DNA of 33,994 nucleotides from Terriglobia bacterium (lineage in GTDB: Bacteria; Acidobacteriota; Terriglobia; Terriglobales; Acidobacteriaceae): contig JAIQFM010000029.1 in NCBI GenBank assembly GCA_020073285.1, positions 1 to 33,994 on the forward strand, written 5' to 3'. Below the pieces are notes generated by a model that saw nothing but the letters and a program-made list of their open reading frames with translations, searched no databases and was not told the origin of the DNA. The position numbers and the translations under genes are program-made. This document shows positions 7,056 to 16,225 of the stretch, piece after piece (within the stretch, counting starts at the first letter, position 1; the number at the start of each line of letters is the position of its first letter).

Positions 7056-10000
7056 TCACTTCCAATCACCTTGCAAAACGAATGCAGCCCAGAGAAATGG
7101 AGCGCGCCACTTTTCTTGCTTCCACATTTCGATCTGCGCCTCCCGTAATGCTGCCGCAGGCCGCAAGTGACGCTTCCCCAACATGCCTTCGTAGAAACGC
7201 TGCATTTCTTCCGCGGTAGCCTGATCGTTCACGCTCCACAGGCTGACAACCACACGGGGTGCTCCAGCGTACATAAAACCCCGCGCCAGGCCGATCAAGC
7301 CTTCGCCCCGCACCTCCTTGCCCAGGGCGGTGCTGCAGGCGCTGAGCACTACCAGATCGGCATTGAGCTTTAGATTGAAGAGATCGTTCAAGCGTAAAAA
7401 CCCGTCCTGCGGGGCGCCCTTTTTGTCGAAAAGCGACAATACCAGGCCGGACAATTCCGGATGCGCGTCGTTGACTACTCCATGAGTGGCGAAGTGGACG
7501 ATCTGGTACCGGCCCAGTTCCGGGGAAGTTGCGGTTGATCTGTTAGCCATGAAATCGAGCGCAGCAAACCGCGATTGTGGCGAGGTTAGGCGCAGGACGG
7601 CGTCCGCTTCCTTGCGACTAAAAGAGAGGCGTTCGAGACCGATTCCACGCAAGGTCTCAGTGGCGATCTGACGTGCGGGGGTAGTCGGGAGAGTCCGATC
7701 TTGCGGTGAAGGAGCCGGAGAGGGCCGGCTCGCATTAGCTGTTTGCGCGACGCTCGCAAGGATGCGATCGTCCTCTCGTTCGAACACAGGATCGGCAAAC
7801 ACGGCAAGTTTCTTGGGAGCGAGGCGGCGACCGGTCACATCTCGCCGTAGGAAGGCCAGAGTCGAGGCGGAGGGAACGCTGACAATCTCATGCCGAACGA
7901 TCAATGGTTCATAAGACTCCAGGCCGGGCGAGGGCACCGCGGCAAACGGCACGATCTGCAAAGCGCCGTCCCCCACAATAAGAAGACGCTTGGTTCCAAG
8001 CTGGTCTTGCACTGGCCCTAGAAGCATCCCGCTCAATGCCCAGCCAGTCTTCTGGTAGTCGTCGGGCGCGGAGGGACGCCGGCCGATGATAGTTCGATAT
8101 AGGCGCACCGCCAGTGCTTCGACCTCACCGCGGCCCGGCAACTCAAAACTGGTCAACCCAGAGACGGTGACGGCCCACAGATAGCTGCGCTGCGCGCCGA
8201 TCGCGTATTCCAGCAGCACAGTGTCGGGATCCAGCACTTCCTTCTGTATCGCCGATACGCCGAGCGGCTGTGGTTGAGAGAGTTCCGCATAACGAGGGCT
8301 GCTGGCGCGGACTTGTGCTTCCACCTGCTGATACTCGGTACGCAGCGCGGCCAGCTCCTGCTGAAGCACACGCGCCTGCTCGCCGCCATCTCCGCCAGCC
8401 AGCAGGCGAATTTCCGCGCTTTGCTTGTCTTCCAGGAGTTGCCTGAGGCGAAGCTCGCGCTGCAACAACCCTGCTTCCACACCTTGGCGGATATCTACTC
8501 TCGCCTCGACGAGAAGATCGAGCAAGCCGCGCGCCTTCGCGCGCTCATGCGCTTCCAATGCCTTGGCGTTGTAACTCTGGTCTGGATGCTGTCGGTGCAA
8601 CTGCATCAGCAGGTCGACATAGAACTCGTAGGCGTGCTGTGCGCTTGCGAGATAGGTCGTGCGCAATTCCCGGCTGGTTATTCTCGCCCGTTGTGACTCG
8701 GTGATGGCCAGCGAAGCTTCGATGTGATGGCGAGCGGAGGCGAGATCGCCCAAGGCTTGTTCGGACTTGGCCATCCAGAAGAGAGCTTGCGATTCTCCGA
8801 CCTGATCGTGCACCGCGCGGTAGAAGTCGAGGGCTTCCCGGTAATAGCCAAGGGCGGTTTTGGATTGCGACAATTCCGCGTACACCGTGCCCACAGCGTT
8901 CAGCGCCTGGGCTTTCGTGCGGCGATCGCCCACCGCCTGCCGTATTTCCAGGGCTTGCTGATAGAACTTGAGTGCCTGGTTGGTGTGCCCCAGGATGTCG
9001 TGCTCTCCGGCGAGTGCGTGCAAGGCGCGAGCTTCTCCCAAGCGATCGCCTCGCGCCTGGTGGAGTGGAATCTCGCGGGCAAAGCATTCGAGCGCCTTCT
9101 CATGCTGCCCGAGAGATTGATAGGAAACGCCAAGACGGTAGAGCGCCTCGGGATCGAGTTCGCTCTCCGCGACCTGAAGCATCTTGAAAGCATCCTCGGA
9201 ATAGCTCAGCGCCCTGGCGTCGTCTCCGAGAGCAAGATAGACGCTGCTGATTCCAGTCAGGGCGGCAATTTCAAGGCCGCTCTCGTGCAGATCGCGCGCC
9301 AGTTTCAGCGCTTGCCGATCGAACTCCAGCGACTTCTCCTGTTCTCCTGCCTCGTAATGAACGATGCCGAGGCGAAGCAGCGCCGTCGTCTCCATGAGCC
9401 GATCGCCGAGCGAGCGAAACACGTTCACCGCAGTGGTGAGGTCGGCGAGCGCTTGCTGCATCTCGCCCCACGACTCGTGAAGCAGGCTGCGACCGATGAG
9501 GGCTGTACCTTCCTTGGGCTGGTCTCCGACCGCATGCAGAGCGGGGATGGCCTGATCGTAATAGTCGCGGGCGCGCGCATCGTCAGCCACGGCCGCGTAC
9601 GCCTCCGCCAGGTTGAAGAGGGTGCGAGCTTCCCAGGGACGATCGCCCAGATCTCGGTACAGCGGGAGCGCCTGCAGGTAGTAAGGGATTGCGGCCTGCC
9701 TCTGATTCAGCAGATCGTTGAGGATTCCCAGCAGGTAAAGAGTACTGGCCTGGTTTCCGCGATCGCCGAGCGCGCGCCAGAGGGGAAGCGCCTGGCCGAA
9801 GTAGTCCAACGCTTGCTGTTTTCCACCGGAGGCGAACGAGACACGGCCGAGTCCCATCAGCGCCGAGACTTCGCACCGGCTGTTTTTCAAGGCGCGGCAA
9901 AGCGGCAGCGCCTGCCGATAGGTTTCCTGTGCCGGCTTGACCTCCTGGTTCGATTCGTAAGCACTTCCAAGGATAATCAGGACACCGGCTTCACCGGCGG

Positions 10001-10361
10001 GATTTCCCCGGCCTCGAATCAGATCTAATGCCTGGCGCAGGTATTCTATTGCGCGCGCTTTTTCACCTAGAGTGAGAGAGGCGGAGCCCAGGCCGGTCAG
10101 CAACTCAGCTTGCTTGCCTCGGTCCCCCAGTTGCTTGTACAAAGCGAGCGATTCCTCGCCCTTTACGATGGCCTGGCGTATGGATTCCTGCGATTTCCGT
10201 GCGTACAACTGCATCGCCTGGGCATAGGCTTGGTCCGCGGCAGCGCGGGTGTCCTGTTCCGACTGAGAAGCCGGCGCTGCACTGGACTGAAACAATACCG
10301 TAGAGGGCGCTGCAACGAGGATTGCGCCCAGAATGGCAGCGAACATAATGCCAAGGATCAT
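7056..10361 (-). CDS. Exported TPR-CHAT protein, putative caspase-like protease
   Basis: The protein has 1101 residues. An N-terminal hydrophobic segment (about 1-25) looks like a signal peptide or anchor. Many 40-residue tetratricopeptide repeats follow (about 35-600), with recurrent ALPLYRxLGDR-type helices; a helical linker (about 600-700); and a C-terminal CHAT domain (about 760-1101). The CHAT His/Cys dyad is intact: H960 in HFATHG and C1009 in LSACSTALG. CHAT domains are clan CD cysteine peptidases; TPR arrays usually bind the activating partner. GGAGG sits directly before the ATG. It is convergent with the CHASE2-cyclase pair and divergent from the kinase. An exported CHAT protein would act in the periplasm, unlike cytoplasmic TPR-CHAT effectors. 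Substrate unknown. Confidence 0.88.
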   Translation of the reverse strand: MILGIMFAAILGAILVAAPSTVLFQSSAAPASQSEQDTRAAADQAYAQAMQLYARKSQESIRQAIVKGEESLALYKQLGDRGKQAELLTGLGSASLTLGEKARAIEYLRQALDLIRGRGNPAGEAGVLIILGSAYESNQEVKPAQETYRQALPLCRALKNSRCEVSALMGLGRVSFASGGKQQALDYFGQALPLWRALGDRGNQASTLYLLGILNDLLNQRQAAIPYYLQALPLYRDLGDRPWEARTLFNLAEAYAAVADDARARDYYDQAIPALHAVGDQPKEGTALIGRSLLHESWGEMQQALADLTTAVNVFRSLGDRLMETTALLRLGIVHYEAGEQEKSLEFDRQALKLARDLHESGLEIAALTGISSVYLALGDDARALSYSEDAFKMLQVAESELDPEALYRLGVSYQSLGQHEKALECFAREIPLHQARGDRLGEARALHALAGEHDILGHTNQALKFYQQALEIRQAVGDRRTKAQALNAVGTVYAELSQSKTALGYYREALDFYRAVHDQVGESQALFWMAKSEQALGDLASARHHIEASLAITESQRARITSRELRTTYLASAQHAYEFYVDLLMQLHRQHPDQSYNAKALEAHERAKARGLLDLLVEARVDIRQGVEAGLLQRELRLRQLLEDKQSAEIRLLAGGDGGEQARVLQQELAALRTEYQQVEAQVRASSPRYAELSQPQPLGVSAIQKEVLDPDTVLLEYAIGAQRSYLWAVTVSGLTSFELPGRGEVEALAVRLYRTIIGRRPSAPDDYQKTGWALSGMLLGPVQDQLGTKRLLIVGDGALQIVPFAAVPSPGLESYEPLIVRHEIVSVPSASTLAFLRRDVTGRRLAPKKLAVFADPVFEREDDRILASVAQTANASRPSPAPSPQDRTLPTTPARQIATETLRGIGLERLSFSRKEADAVLRLTSPQSRFAALDFMANRSTATSPELGRYQIVHFATHGVVNDAHPELSGLVLSLFDKKGAPQDGFLRLNDLFNLKLNADLVVLSACSTALGKEVRGEGLIGLARGFMYAGAPRVVVSLWSVNDQATAEEMQRFYEGMLGKRHLRPAAALREAQIEMWKQEKWRAPFLWAAFVLQGDWK

Positions 10362-10704
10362 CTACCTCCGTTCTTCATGGACTTGAGACTCCCAACTAAA
10401 TGACTTCGGCGCGCCGGCACATGTAATCAAAACTGTCGCGGTGACAGGATCATAACTCTTTTGTTCCCCTGCCCGAGCAATCGGTTGACAGCCCCCCTGG
10501 GTTTCTGGGACTATTTAACTGCTTCCGAACGGCTGTGGGGGAAGTGGTTTCGTCGCATTCGGTTCATAACATCGTTCATTCTGTTTACTAGAGGTAGCTC
10601 CTTCCAGGCGCGCGCGGTCTGAAACGGATCGCATCTGGGGAATAACTGTCTTTCGTCTTGCGTTTGCCAGCATTGGTACAGTTCAGGGCTCGCCGGGGTG
10701 TCGC
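10362..10704. other. Divergent intergenic region between the CHAT and kinase genes
   Basis: No gene seen in 343 bases. A perfect -35 hexamer TTGACA (10485-10490) faces the kinase, with GACTAT 18 bases further (10509-10514); the -10 match is poor. Toward the CHAT gene only the ribosome-binding site is clear. Both genes probably start transcription here, so shared control is possible. Confidence 0.4.
10485..10514 (+). promoter_or_regulatory. Possible promoter for the kinase gene
   Basis: Consensus TTGACA followed after 18 bases by GACTAT. The -35 is perfect, but the -10 matches only three of six positions. About 190 bases upstream of the GTG start. Confidence 0.3.
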
Positions 10705-13700
10705 GTGGGAAAGCTGGGAAAATACGAACTGCTGGGGGAGCTTGGTCGAGGCGCCTTCGGGATCGTGTACCGTGCACGGGATCCGATGATCAGCCGAATG
10801 GTAGCCCTGAAAACGATGACCACCAGCGTGGCCGATAACCCTGCCCTGCTGCAGCGTTTCTATCGCGAGGCACAGTCGGCTGGTTCTCTGCAACATCCCA
10901 ACATCGTCACCATCTTCGACATGGGCGATGAAAATGGCACTCCTTACATCGCGATGGAGTTGGTGGACGGGCAGAACCTGGACGCGGTGATCGTCAGCCG
11001 TGTGCCTGTGGCGCTGTCGCTGAAGCTCATCTACGCCGTACAGGCGTGCCGGGCGTTCGACTACGCCCACAAGCGCGGCATAATCCACCGCGACATCAAG
11101 CCGGGCAATGTGATGGTCAATAAAGAAGGGACCGTCAAGGTGGTGGATTTCGGGATCGCCCGGGTGCTGGAAAGCTCCAAAACGCAGACCGGCATGTTGA
11201 TCGGCACGTTTTCCTATATGGCGCCCGAATTGTTTCACGGCGAGCACGCCAACGAGCGGTCGGATATCTGGGCCTTTGGGGTGCTGCTGTACGAGCTGAT
11301 AGCGTCCCGGCGCCCGTTTTGCGAAGGGTCTCCCGCCGCGCTGATGCAGAGCATCTGCCATCACGAACATCCTCCGCTTCGGCAAGTGGCGCCGAATTGT
11401 CCCGAGGATCTTGAGGCGGTTGTGCACAAGACCTTGCGGAAATCGGGGACGGAGCGATACCAGTCGATGGAAGATCTGCTCATCGATTTGGATCCGATCT
11501 GTAGACGGCTTCAGGCGGACACGGTGGCCGAGTTGCTGGCGCAAGGCCGGCAACTCATGGAACAACAGGAATTCGAGCAAGCACGCGACCTGCTGCACCA
11601 GGCGCTGGTGGTGGACCCGGTCAACCCGCAGATCAGGTTGCTCTCCGAGAAGGTCAATGTGGAGCTCAGACGCGTCTCGGTCCGTCCTCAGGTGCAGGCG
11701 CGTGTGGCGAAGGCACGCGCACTCCTGCAGGAGGGGAAGCTTCAGGAAGCCGGCGTGGAAGCTGGCAATGCCCTGGGGTTGGATTCTTCCTTTGCAGCCG
11801 CACAGGAGCTCCAGCGCGAAGTGCAAGCCGAGATTCGCCGCGCCCAAATGGTCAACGAGTGGCTGGAAGCCCTGAGACAGAGTCTCGCGGAGGGGCTGCC
11901 GGACCAGGCTGAGGCGATGTTGGCCAAGGTGGAGGAAGCCGATCCATCAAATCGTGAGCTGCCGAGTTTAAGAAAGCAGGTCTTGGACGAAAAAGAACGG
12001 CGGCGGAGGCAAGCGCGGCTGTTCGAAGGCATGCAGCAAGCGCGCGCTCACTGGACGCAGCAGAAGTACCAGGAGTGCATCGATCTGCTCACCGAACTGC
12101 AAACAGAATTTGCCGGCGAGGAAGGGATCGAGAGACTGCTGGAGACGGCGCGTGAGGAACAAGACGAGCAAAGCAAACACGAGGGGATGACCCAGGGTCG
12201 CAACCTGCTGGCGCTGCGGCAGTACGAGGAATGCTTCGCCGTATTGACAAAGCTGCAGGCGGATTTTCCAGAGGACGACGAAATCCGGAGGCTGCTGGAC
12301 ACGGCTCGCGCCGACCAGGTCAATCAGCAACGGGAGCAGGGGTTGGCGGAGGCAAGGAAGTTGCTGGCCGCCCAGCAGTACGATCAATGCATCGCGGTGC
12401 TGGTGTCGATCGAGGAGCAGTTTGTTGGCGACGACGAGATTAGCCGGTTGCTGGCGGCTGCCCGCGCGGATCAGGCCGAGCACGACAGGAAGCAGAAGGT
12501 GGCTGCCGCGAGAAGCCTCTTTGCGGCGCAGCGTTTTGCCGACGCGCTGGCGGTGCTGGACACCATGCTGGCAAACGATCCCAAGGACTCGACGGTCCTG
12601 AAGTTACGCATCCTGGTGCAGCGCGAACAGCAAAAGCAGACCTCGTCCGAGATCCTGCAGCGCGAATGGGAGGTTCTGAAGAAGCTCATCGGCGAAAAGG
12701 CATACATCGACGTGGTCACCCGGGCGGAAAACCTTCTGTCCCAGTTCCCGGGAGATGCCGACTTGACGCGGCTCGTCGAGTTTGCCCGTAAACAGCAGGC
12801 GCAAATAGAGAATGAGTTGCGCTTCCGGACCGCACTGGCTGCCGTACAGGCGCACCTGGACGCCAACCGGTTTCCGGACGCCGTAGCTGCCGTCGGCGAC
12901 GCGCTCGAGGTCTTCCCAGGGAATACCCAATTGACCGCTTTACGGGAACAAGCGCAGTCAGGCGAAAAGAAGGAGATCGTTCGAAAACTGATCGAGCGAC
13001 GCATCCGCGAGATCAAGGTCAAGATCAACCGCGGAGATCTTAGCGAAGCGAAAGCCATGGCGCGGGAGGCGTTGACCACGCTGGGGCCGGATACGGACGT
13101 AAATCAGTTGCTGGCGTCGGCCGAGATTGAGTACGAGGCCCGCGAGAAAAAGAAGAAGCAAGAACAGCAGTTGGAAAGCATCAGGAGCCTGATTCATAGC
13201 GGAAAAGGCGACGAAGCCGCAACCCTGCTGGACGAAGTGATGAAGGGCGGCGATTTCCACGTCCTCGATCCTCGTCTTTACCAGGTCGCAGATGAGATCG
13301 AGGCCGCCCGGAAGGCGGCCGCCACCCCAACCTTATCGACGGTGGAAGCGGAAGCGGCAGGCGGAGCCAGGGAATACGCCGTCCTCGAGGGTCCGCCCTT
13401 GGTCGCCGATGTAGATGTAAATGTTTCGACCGCAGCCGCTCAGCCGTCAGTGCAACCACCTCCGGCAGCGTCGGCGGCAACGGCTCCAGTCAGCGAGGTT
13501 GTCTTCGGGCAAACTGACACTCTGCGGGTCGTCGAGAAACATCTCGCTACCTTCATAGGACCCGTGGCAAAGATCCATGTCAGGAAGGCTGCCTCACAGG
13601 CGAGAAATACCGAAGAGCTGTATTCGCTTCTGTCAGAAAATCTGGAACGGGAAGCCGACCGGAAGGTGTTTCTTGCCAAGAGAGTTGAAGTGAGCCGCAT

Positions 13701-13980
13701 TCAGGGGCAGCGCCCCGCGCACGCAGAACCCACTGCGGCCAGGGCAGCCACGGCACCTGAAACGCCCGCCGCGCGGACTGAGCTTACGCGCGAGGCCATC
13801 GAGCGTGCCGCTGCGATGCTCGCGCGTTACGTCGGGCCAATCTCGGGTGTTTTGGTCAAAAAGGCGGCGCCGCGCGCCAAGAGCGTGAGTGCACTTTACC
13901 TACTCCTCGCCGAACATGTGGAGACCAAAGCCGATCGTGCGCGCTTCCTGCGCGATGCCGGCTTGCCCGACCGCGAATAG
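10705..13980 (+). CDS. PknB-type Ser/Thr protein kinase with 52-residue repeats and a duplicated C-terminal module
   Basis: A GTG start gives 1091 residues. The Hanks-type kinase domain (about 7-270) is complete: glycine loop GELGRGAFG (11-19), K36, HRD at 128-130, DFG at 148-150 and APE at 173-175, so it should be active. A long helical region follows with TPR-like units; four consecutive copies of a 52-residue unit start at residue 442 and share ARxLLAxxxY-x-xCIAVL and DDEIxRLLxxAR. After an Ala/Pro linker, two copies of a roughly 50-residue module close the protein: one with HLATFIGPVAKIHVRKAA, the other with MLARYVGPISGVLVKKAA, both ending in a DR-x-FL motif. No membrane helix is present, so it is cytoplasmic, unlike PASTA-type PknB. 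Possible partners are the nearby FHA protein and the CHAT/CHASE2 proteins. Substrates unknown. Confidence 0.9.
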   Translation: MGKLGKYELLGELGRGAFGIVYRARDPMISRMVALKTMTTSVADNPALLQRFYREAQSAGSLQHPNIVTIFDMGDENGTPYIAMELVDGQNLDAVIVSRVPVALSLKLIYAVQACRAFDYAHKRGIIHRDIKPGNVMVNKEGTVKVVDFGIARVLESSKTQTGMLIGTFSYMAPELFHGEHANERSDIWAFGVLLYELIASRRPFCEGSPAALMQSICHHEHPPLRQVAPNCPEDLEAVVHKTLRKSGTERYQSMEDLLIDLDPICRRLQADTVAELLAQGRQLMEQQEFEQARDLLHQALVVDPVNPQIRLLSEKVNVELRRVSVRPQVQARVAKARALLQEGKLQEAGVEAGNALGLDSSFAAAQELQREVQAEIRRAQMVNEWLEALRQSLAEGLPDQAEAMLAKVEEADPSNRELPSLRKQVLDEKERRRRQARLFEGMQQARAHWTQQKYQECIDLLTELQTEFAGEEGIERLLETAREEQDEQSKHEGMTQGRNLLALRQYEECFAVLTKLQADFPEDDEIRRLLDTARADQVNQQREQGLAEARKLLAAQQYDQCIAVLVSIEEQFVGDDEISRLLAAARADQAEHDRKQKVAAARSLFAAQRFADALAVLDTMLANDPKDSTVLKLRILVQREQQKQTSSEILQREWEVLKKLIGEKAYIDVVTRAENLLSQFPGDADLTRLVEFARKQQAQIENELRFRTALAAVQAHLDANRFPDAVAAVGDALEVFPGNTQLTALREQAQSGEKKEIVRKLIERRIREIKVKINRGDLSEAKAMAREALTTLGPDTDVNQLLASAEIEYEAREKKKKQEQQLESIRSLIHSGKGDEAATLLDEVMKGGDFHVLDPRLYQVADEIEAARKAAATPTLSTVEAEAAGGAREYAVLEGPPLVADVDVNVSTAAAQPSVQPPPAASAATAPVSEVVFGQTDTLRVVEKHLATFIGPVAKIHVRKAASQARNTEELYSLLSENLEREADRKVFLAKRVEVSRIQGQRPAHAEPTAARAATAPETPAARTELTREAIERAAAMLARYVGPISGVLVKKAAPRAKSVSALYLLLAEHVETKADRARFLRDAGLPDRE
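12028..12651 (+). repeat. Four tandem 156-bp coding repeats in the kinase gene
   Basis: Units start at 12028, 12184, 12340 and 12496, each exactly 156 bases (52 codons). The first three are close in protein sequence (each starting Gly-Met or Gly-Leu and containing ARxxQxxQ near the end); the fourth has drifted. They encode TPR-like helical hairpins and indicate in-frame duplication. Confidence 0.8.
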
Positions 13981-14011
13981 CCGGGCAGGTCCCAGCATCC
14001 CGGGTGGACGG

Positions 14012-14887
14012 TTATGGCGTCTCCAACATTTTTAGTGCCTCTGCCATGCTCTTGCGCATGCGGCCGAATGATTGCGTCAACTTCGCGATCTCATCGTTGC
14101 CGGACAACTGGAACTTCGGCGCATCCATGTTGCCCAGGCTTACCTCGTCGGCGATCTCGGACAAGCGCTGCACGGGACGCGTAACCACCAGGAGGAGCGT
14201 GACGTTGAGCGCCAGGAAGATCACCACAAAAACCGCCGCCAACGAGATCATGAATCCGTTGAAGGCAATCCTTGCCCGCTGTACCGGCAATTGCATGGGC
14301 GCCGATACGATCTGAGCGGTTAAGATGTCATTCAGTTTCCAGCCGAAGCCATTGGCGCCGCCATAGCGCGCGATCAACGTCGGAGGCGCCGACTCGGGCG
14401 TGTCGTGGCAGCCCAGGCATCTCGGATCCGTGATCTTCAAGGGACGCGCCATGTAGAGCACCTTGCCGTTCGGCGTATCGCGCTCGCCGACCAGCTCCTT
14501 CTGGCTGGGCGACTCGCGGAAGTGGCGGACGATGTCGGCCTCCCAGTCGGTCGCCCGGTTTACCGGATTGGTCGGATTCAGAGTTGCCTCTTTGTATTCG
14601 TAGTCAGGAAACGTCTTGCGCAGTTGACTGAAGTACTGGTTGGCCGAGTATGCCGGCACAGTTTGCGGCAGGAACGAATACTTGAGCTGCGTGTCCAGCA
14701 GGGGCTTGATCTGGTTGGCGGTGTACCAACGCACGGCCAGCGCGGCCTCCATCATGATGCGCGCGTTTTCCACAATTTCCTGTTTGGCGTTGCGCTGCAG
14801 CAGCCTGTCGCTGATGTAACCGGCCACAACGAAGCCGAAGGCGAAAACGAGCAGCAGGACGAGGTTGAATTTCACAATCAGTTTCAT
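14012..14887 (-). CDS. Membrane c-haem sensor protein: DUF3365 (Tll0287-like) domain plus HAMP
   Basis: The protein has 291 residues. A membrane helix (about 6-24) is followed by a periplasmic domain with one haem attachment motif, CLGCH at 157-161; a second helix (about 207-234); and a HAMP segment starting at TRPVQRLSEIADEV to the end. This order matches the Tll0287-like/DUF3365 sensor family, which binds c-type haem and senses redox state or small ligands. No kinase, cyclase or methyl-accepting domain follows the HAMP, so the signal must pass to a separate partner. The FecR-like gene ends three bases upstream, so the two form an operon. The kinase gene converges from the other side, 31 bases away. 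Haem binding is well supported; the ligand is not known. Confidence 0.85.
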   Translation of the reverse strand: MKLIVKFNLVLLLVFAFGFVVAGYISDRLLQRNAKQEIVENARIMMEAALAVRWYTANQIKPLLDTQLKYSFLPQTVPAYSANQYFSQLRKTFPDYEYKEATLNPTNPVNRATDWEADIVRHFRESPSQKELVGERDTPNGKVLYMARPLKITDPRCLGCHDTPESAPPTLIARYGGANGFGWKLNDILTAQIVSAPMQLPVQRARIAFNGFMISLAAVFVVIFLALNVTLLLVVTRPVQRLSEIADEVSLGNMDAPKFQLSGNDEIAKLTQSFGRMRKSMAEALKMLETP

Positions 14888-14889
14888 GT

Positions 14890-15804
14890 TTATTGCCTAC
14901 CATGTCGCGAATCGGGAGTAGCCGCCGGCGGCGGCGCTTTCGGCTGGTACTTCTCGGGGTGCAGAATACGGTCCCATTCGGGATGTTCGTTAAGGTGAGC
15001 TTCTACGCCTTTGCGGAATTCAGGGTCGCTCAGGCGCGGCTGGAAGCGCTCGACGAACCCTCTACGCCAGGCATGTGCCATCGTAAGCCAGGGTTGGATC
15101 TCGGGATAAGTGACCTCGTGTTGTCGCCGCGGCTCCGTCGGCCGCTTGCCGGCAAAATGGGCCAGACGCGAAGGCAAGGTATCTCGAAAAGCGCTTGGTA
15201 GCGAATTCACAAAGCCCGGGTCGAGTCGGGAGGCAGTGTTGACAGGTCTGCCTGGGCGGCGCGAGAAGAACTGTCCGGCCTTGGCAGCGGTCGACTGTCC
15301 CAAGTTGCCGTCCGGGTTTACTTCGGCGATCGCGGCCGATCCGGATTCCACGAAGATCTCGGTTACCGCCGCGGCGCGGACCAAGACCGAGCCGCCTCCT
15401 CGGGAAGTAGCCGCGAGCAGCGGGGTTGCGTAGCGGCAGGCGCCGGCACTGGGGCTAGACTCGCCTTTTAGCCAACCGCTGAGCAACACCAGTTCCGTCG
15501 CGGCGGCTTCGCCTCCCGGCTTGGCGAAGGCGCGGCCTGCACCGTGGCTGAACAGGAAGAGGCGGCTCGACGGGCCCAGCGCGGCGATTGCGCCTCCAGC
15601 AAACTCCAATTGTGCAAAACCGGGATCGGAACTTTCAATGATGTCGCCCTGGCGGAGGGACATGCCCTCCCCTCCCAGGAGGACGGTCGTGCCACGGATC
15701 ACGCGCAGTGCACCTTCGAGGAGAGTAACCGTGCCTGCCTCTTGTGTCAGGGCAGTAAGCGGGAACAACAGAAGCAGCACCAAGGATAGAAGCACAGGAT
15801 TCAT
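14890..15804 (-). CDS. Secreted FecR-like domain protein
   Basis: The open frame can begin with TTG at 15852, but the ATG at 15804 starts a clean signal peptide (MNPVLLSLVLLLLFPLTALT), so I use it (304 residues). The FecR-type beta domain covers about 23-190: it begins AGTVTLLEGALRVIRG, then LRQGDIIESSDPGFAQLEF, ATELVLLSGWLKGE and a strand set ending FVESGSAAIAEV. The C-terminal third is helical and charged, ending in a Pro/Ala-rich tail. There is no anti-sigma N-terminal part and no sigma factor gene nearby, so this is a free-standing FecR domain as seen beside CHAT/CHASE2 genes, not a classical iron-dicitrate regulator. Co-transcribed with the haem sensor. Role unknown; binding of a cell-wall or partner ligand is plausible. 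Confidence 0.78.
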   Translation of the reverse strand: MNPVLLSLVLLLLFPLTALTQEAGTVTLLEGALRVIRGTTVLLGGEGMSLRQGDIIESSDPGFAQLEFAGGAIAALGPSSRLFLFSHGAGRAFAKPGGEAAATELVLLSGWLKGESSPSAGACRYATPLLAATSRGGGSVLVRAAAVTEIFVESGSAAIAEVNPDGNLGQSTAAKAGQFFSRRPGRPVNTASRLDPGFVNSLPSAFRDTLPSRLAHFAGKRPTEPRRQHEVTYPEIQPWLTMAHAWRRGFVERFQPRLSDPEFRKGVEAHLNEHPEWDRILHPEKYQPKAPPPAATPDSRHGRQ

Positions 15805-15913
15805 TTGCACCCGAAGTGGCACCCCACAACCAACATAGCCTGAAACCAACAAGTCGCCTCACACCGAAAGCAAGGATTGATTTCAGGGATGCTTGCTGGT
15901 AGACGTGCGCAGA

Positions 15914-15942
15914 ATTCTTCACGGGGGGCTTCGTCGTGTCAA
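15914..15942 (-). promoter_or_regulatory. Promoter of the FecR-haem sensor operon
   Basis: On the minus strand: TTGACA (15937-15942), 17-base spacer, AAGAAT (15914-15919), about 110 bases before the ATG at 15804. Perfect -35, four of six at -10, ideal spacing. Confidence 0.52.
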
Positions 15943-16018
15943 GGGTAATTTGGACTCCGGCATTTACGATGCCAGCGGAATGCGGAATATTTCGCCCTTG
16001 CAACAGGCTTGCAGTCGC

Positions 16019-16048
16019 TTGACGCTCTTGACTGGCGGGGGCCATAAT
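16019..16048 (+). promoter_or_regulatory. Promoter of the FHA-cyclase gene
   Basis: TTGACG (16019-16024), 18-base spacer, CATAAT (16043-16048), about 180 bases upstream of the ATG at 16226. With the opposing FecR promoter it makes the 15805-16225 gap (421 bases, no gene seen) a divergent promoter region. Confidence 0.45.
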
Positions 16049-16225
16049 CTGCATCGATGTCGCCCCACTCGGCGCGGCGAGGCGACAGCATCTTGCCGCT
16101 TTCCGCCAAGGAGCTGATCGAACGGCTCGATTTCTCGTACCCTCCGCCATCTTGAAAGGAGACGGTTTGCGAAGTGGGCTCGTGTACGCTGCTTGTGCTG
16201 CCGCCGGCGCGTCGTCGATGAATTC

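Noticed and set aside
8724-10028. 434-codon open frame antisense to the CHAT gene
   Set aside because: Reflects the TPR repeats read backwards; no family resemblance or ribosome-binding site.
10588-11847. 419-codon open frame antisense to the kinase
   Set aside because: His/Arg-rich composition with no domain; it mirrors the GC-rich kinase gene, which has full catalytic motifs.
14890-15852. TTG start for the FecR-like gene at 15852
   Set aside because: No ribosome-binding site, and it would add 16 residues before a clean signal peptide that begins at the ATG at 15804.
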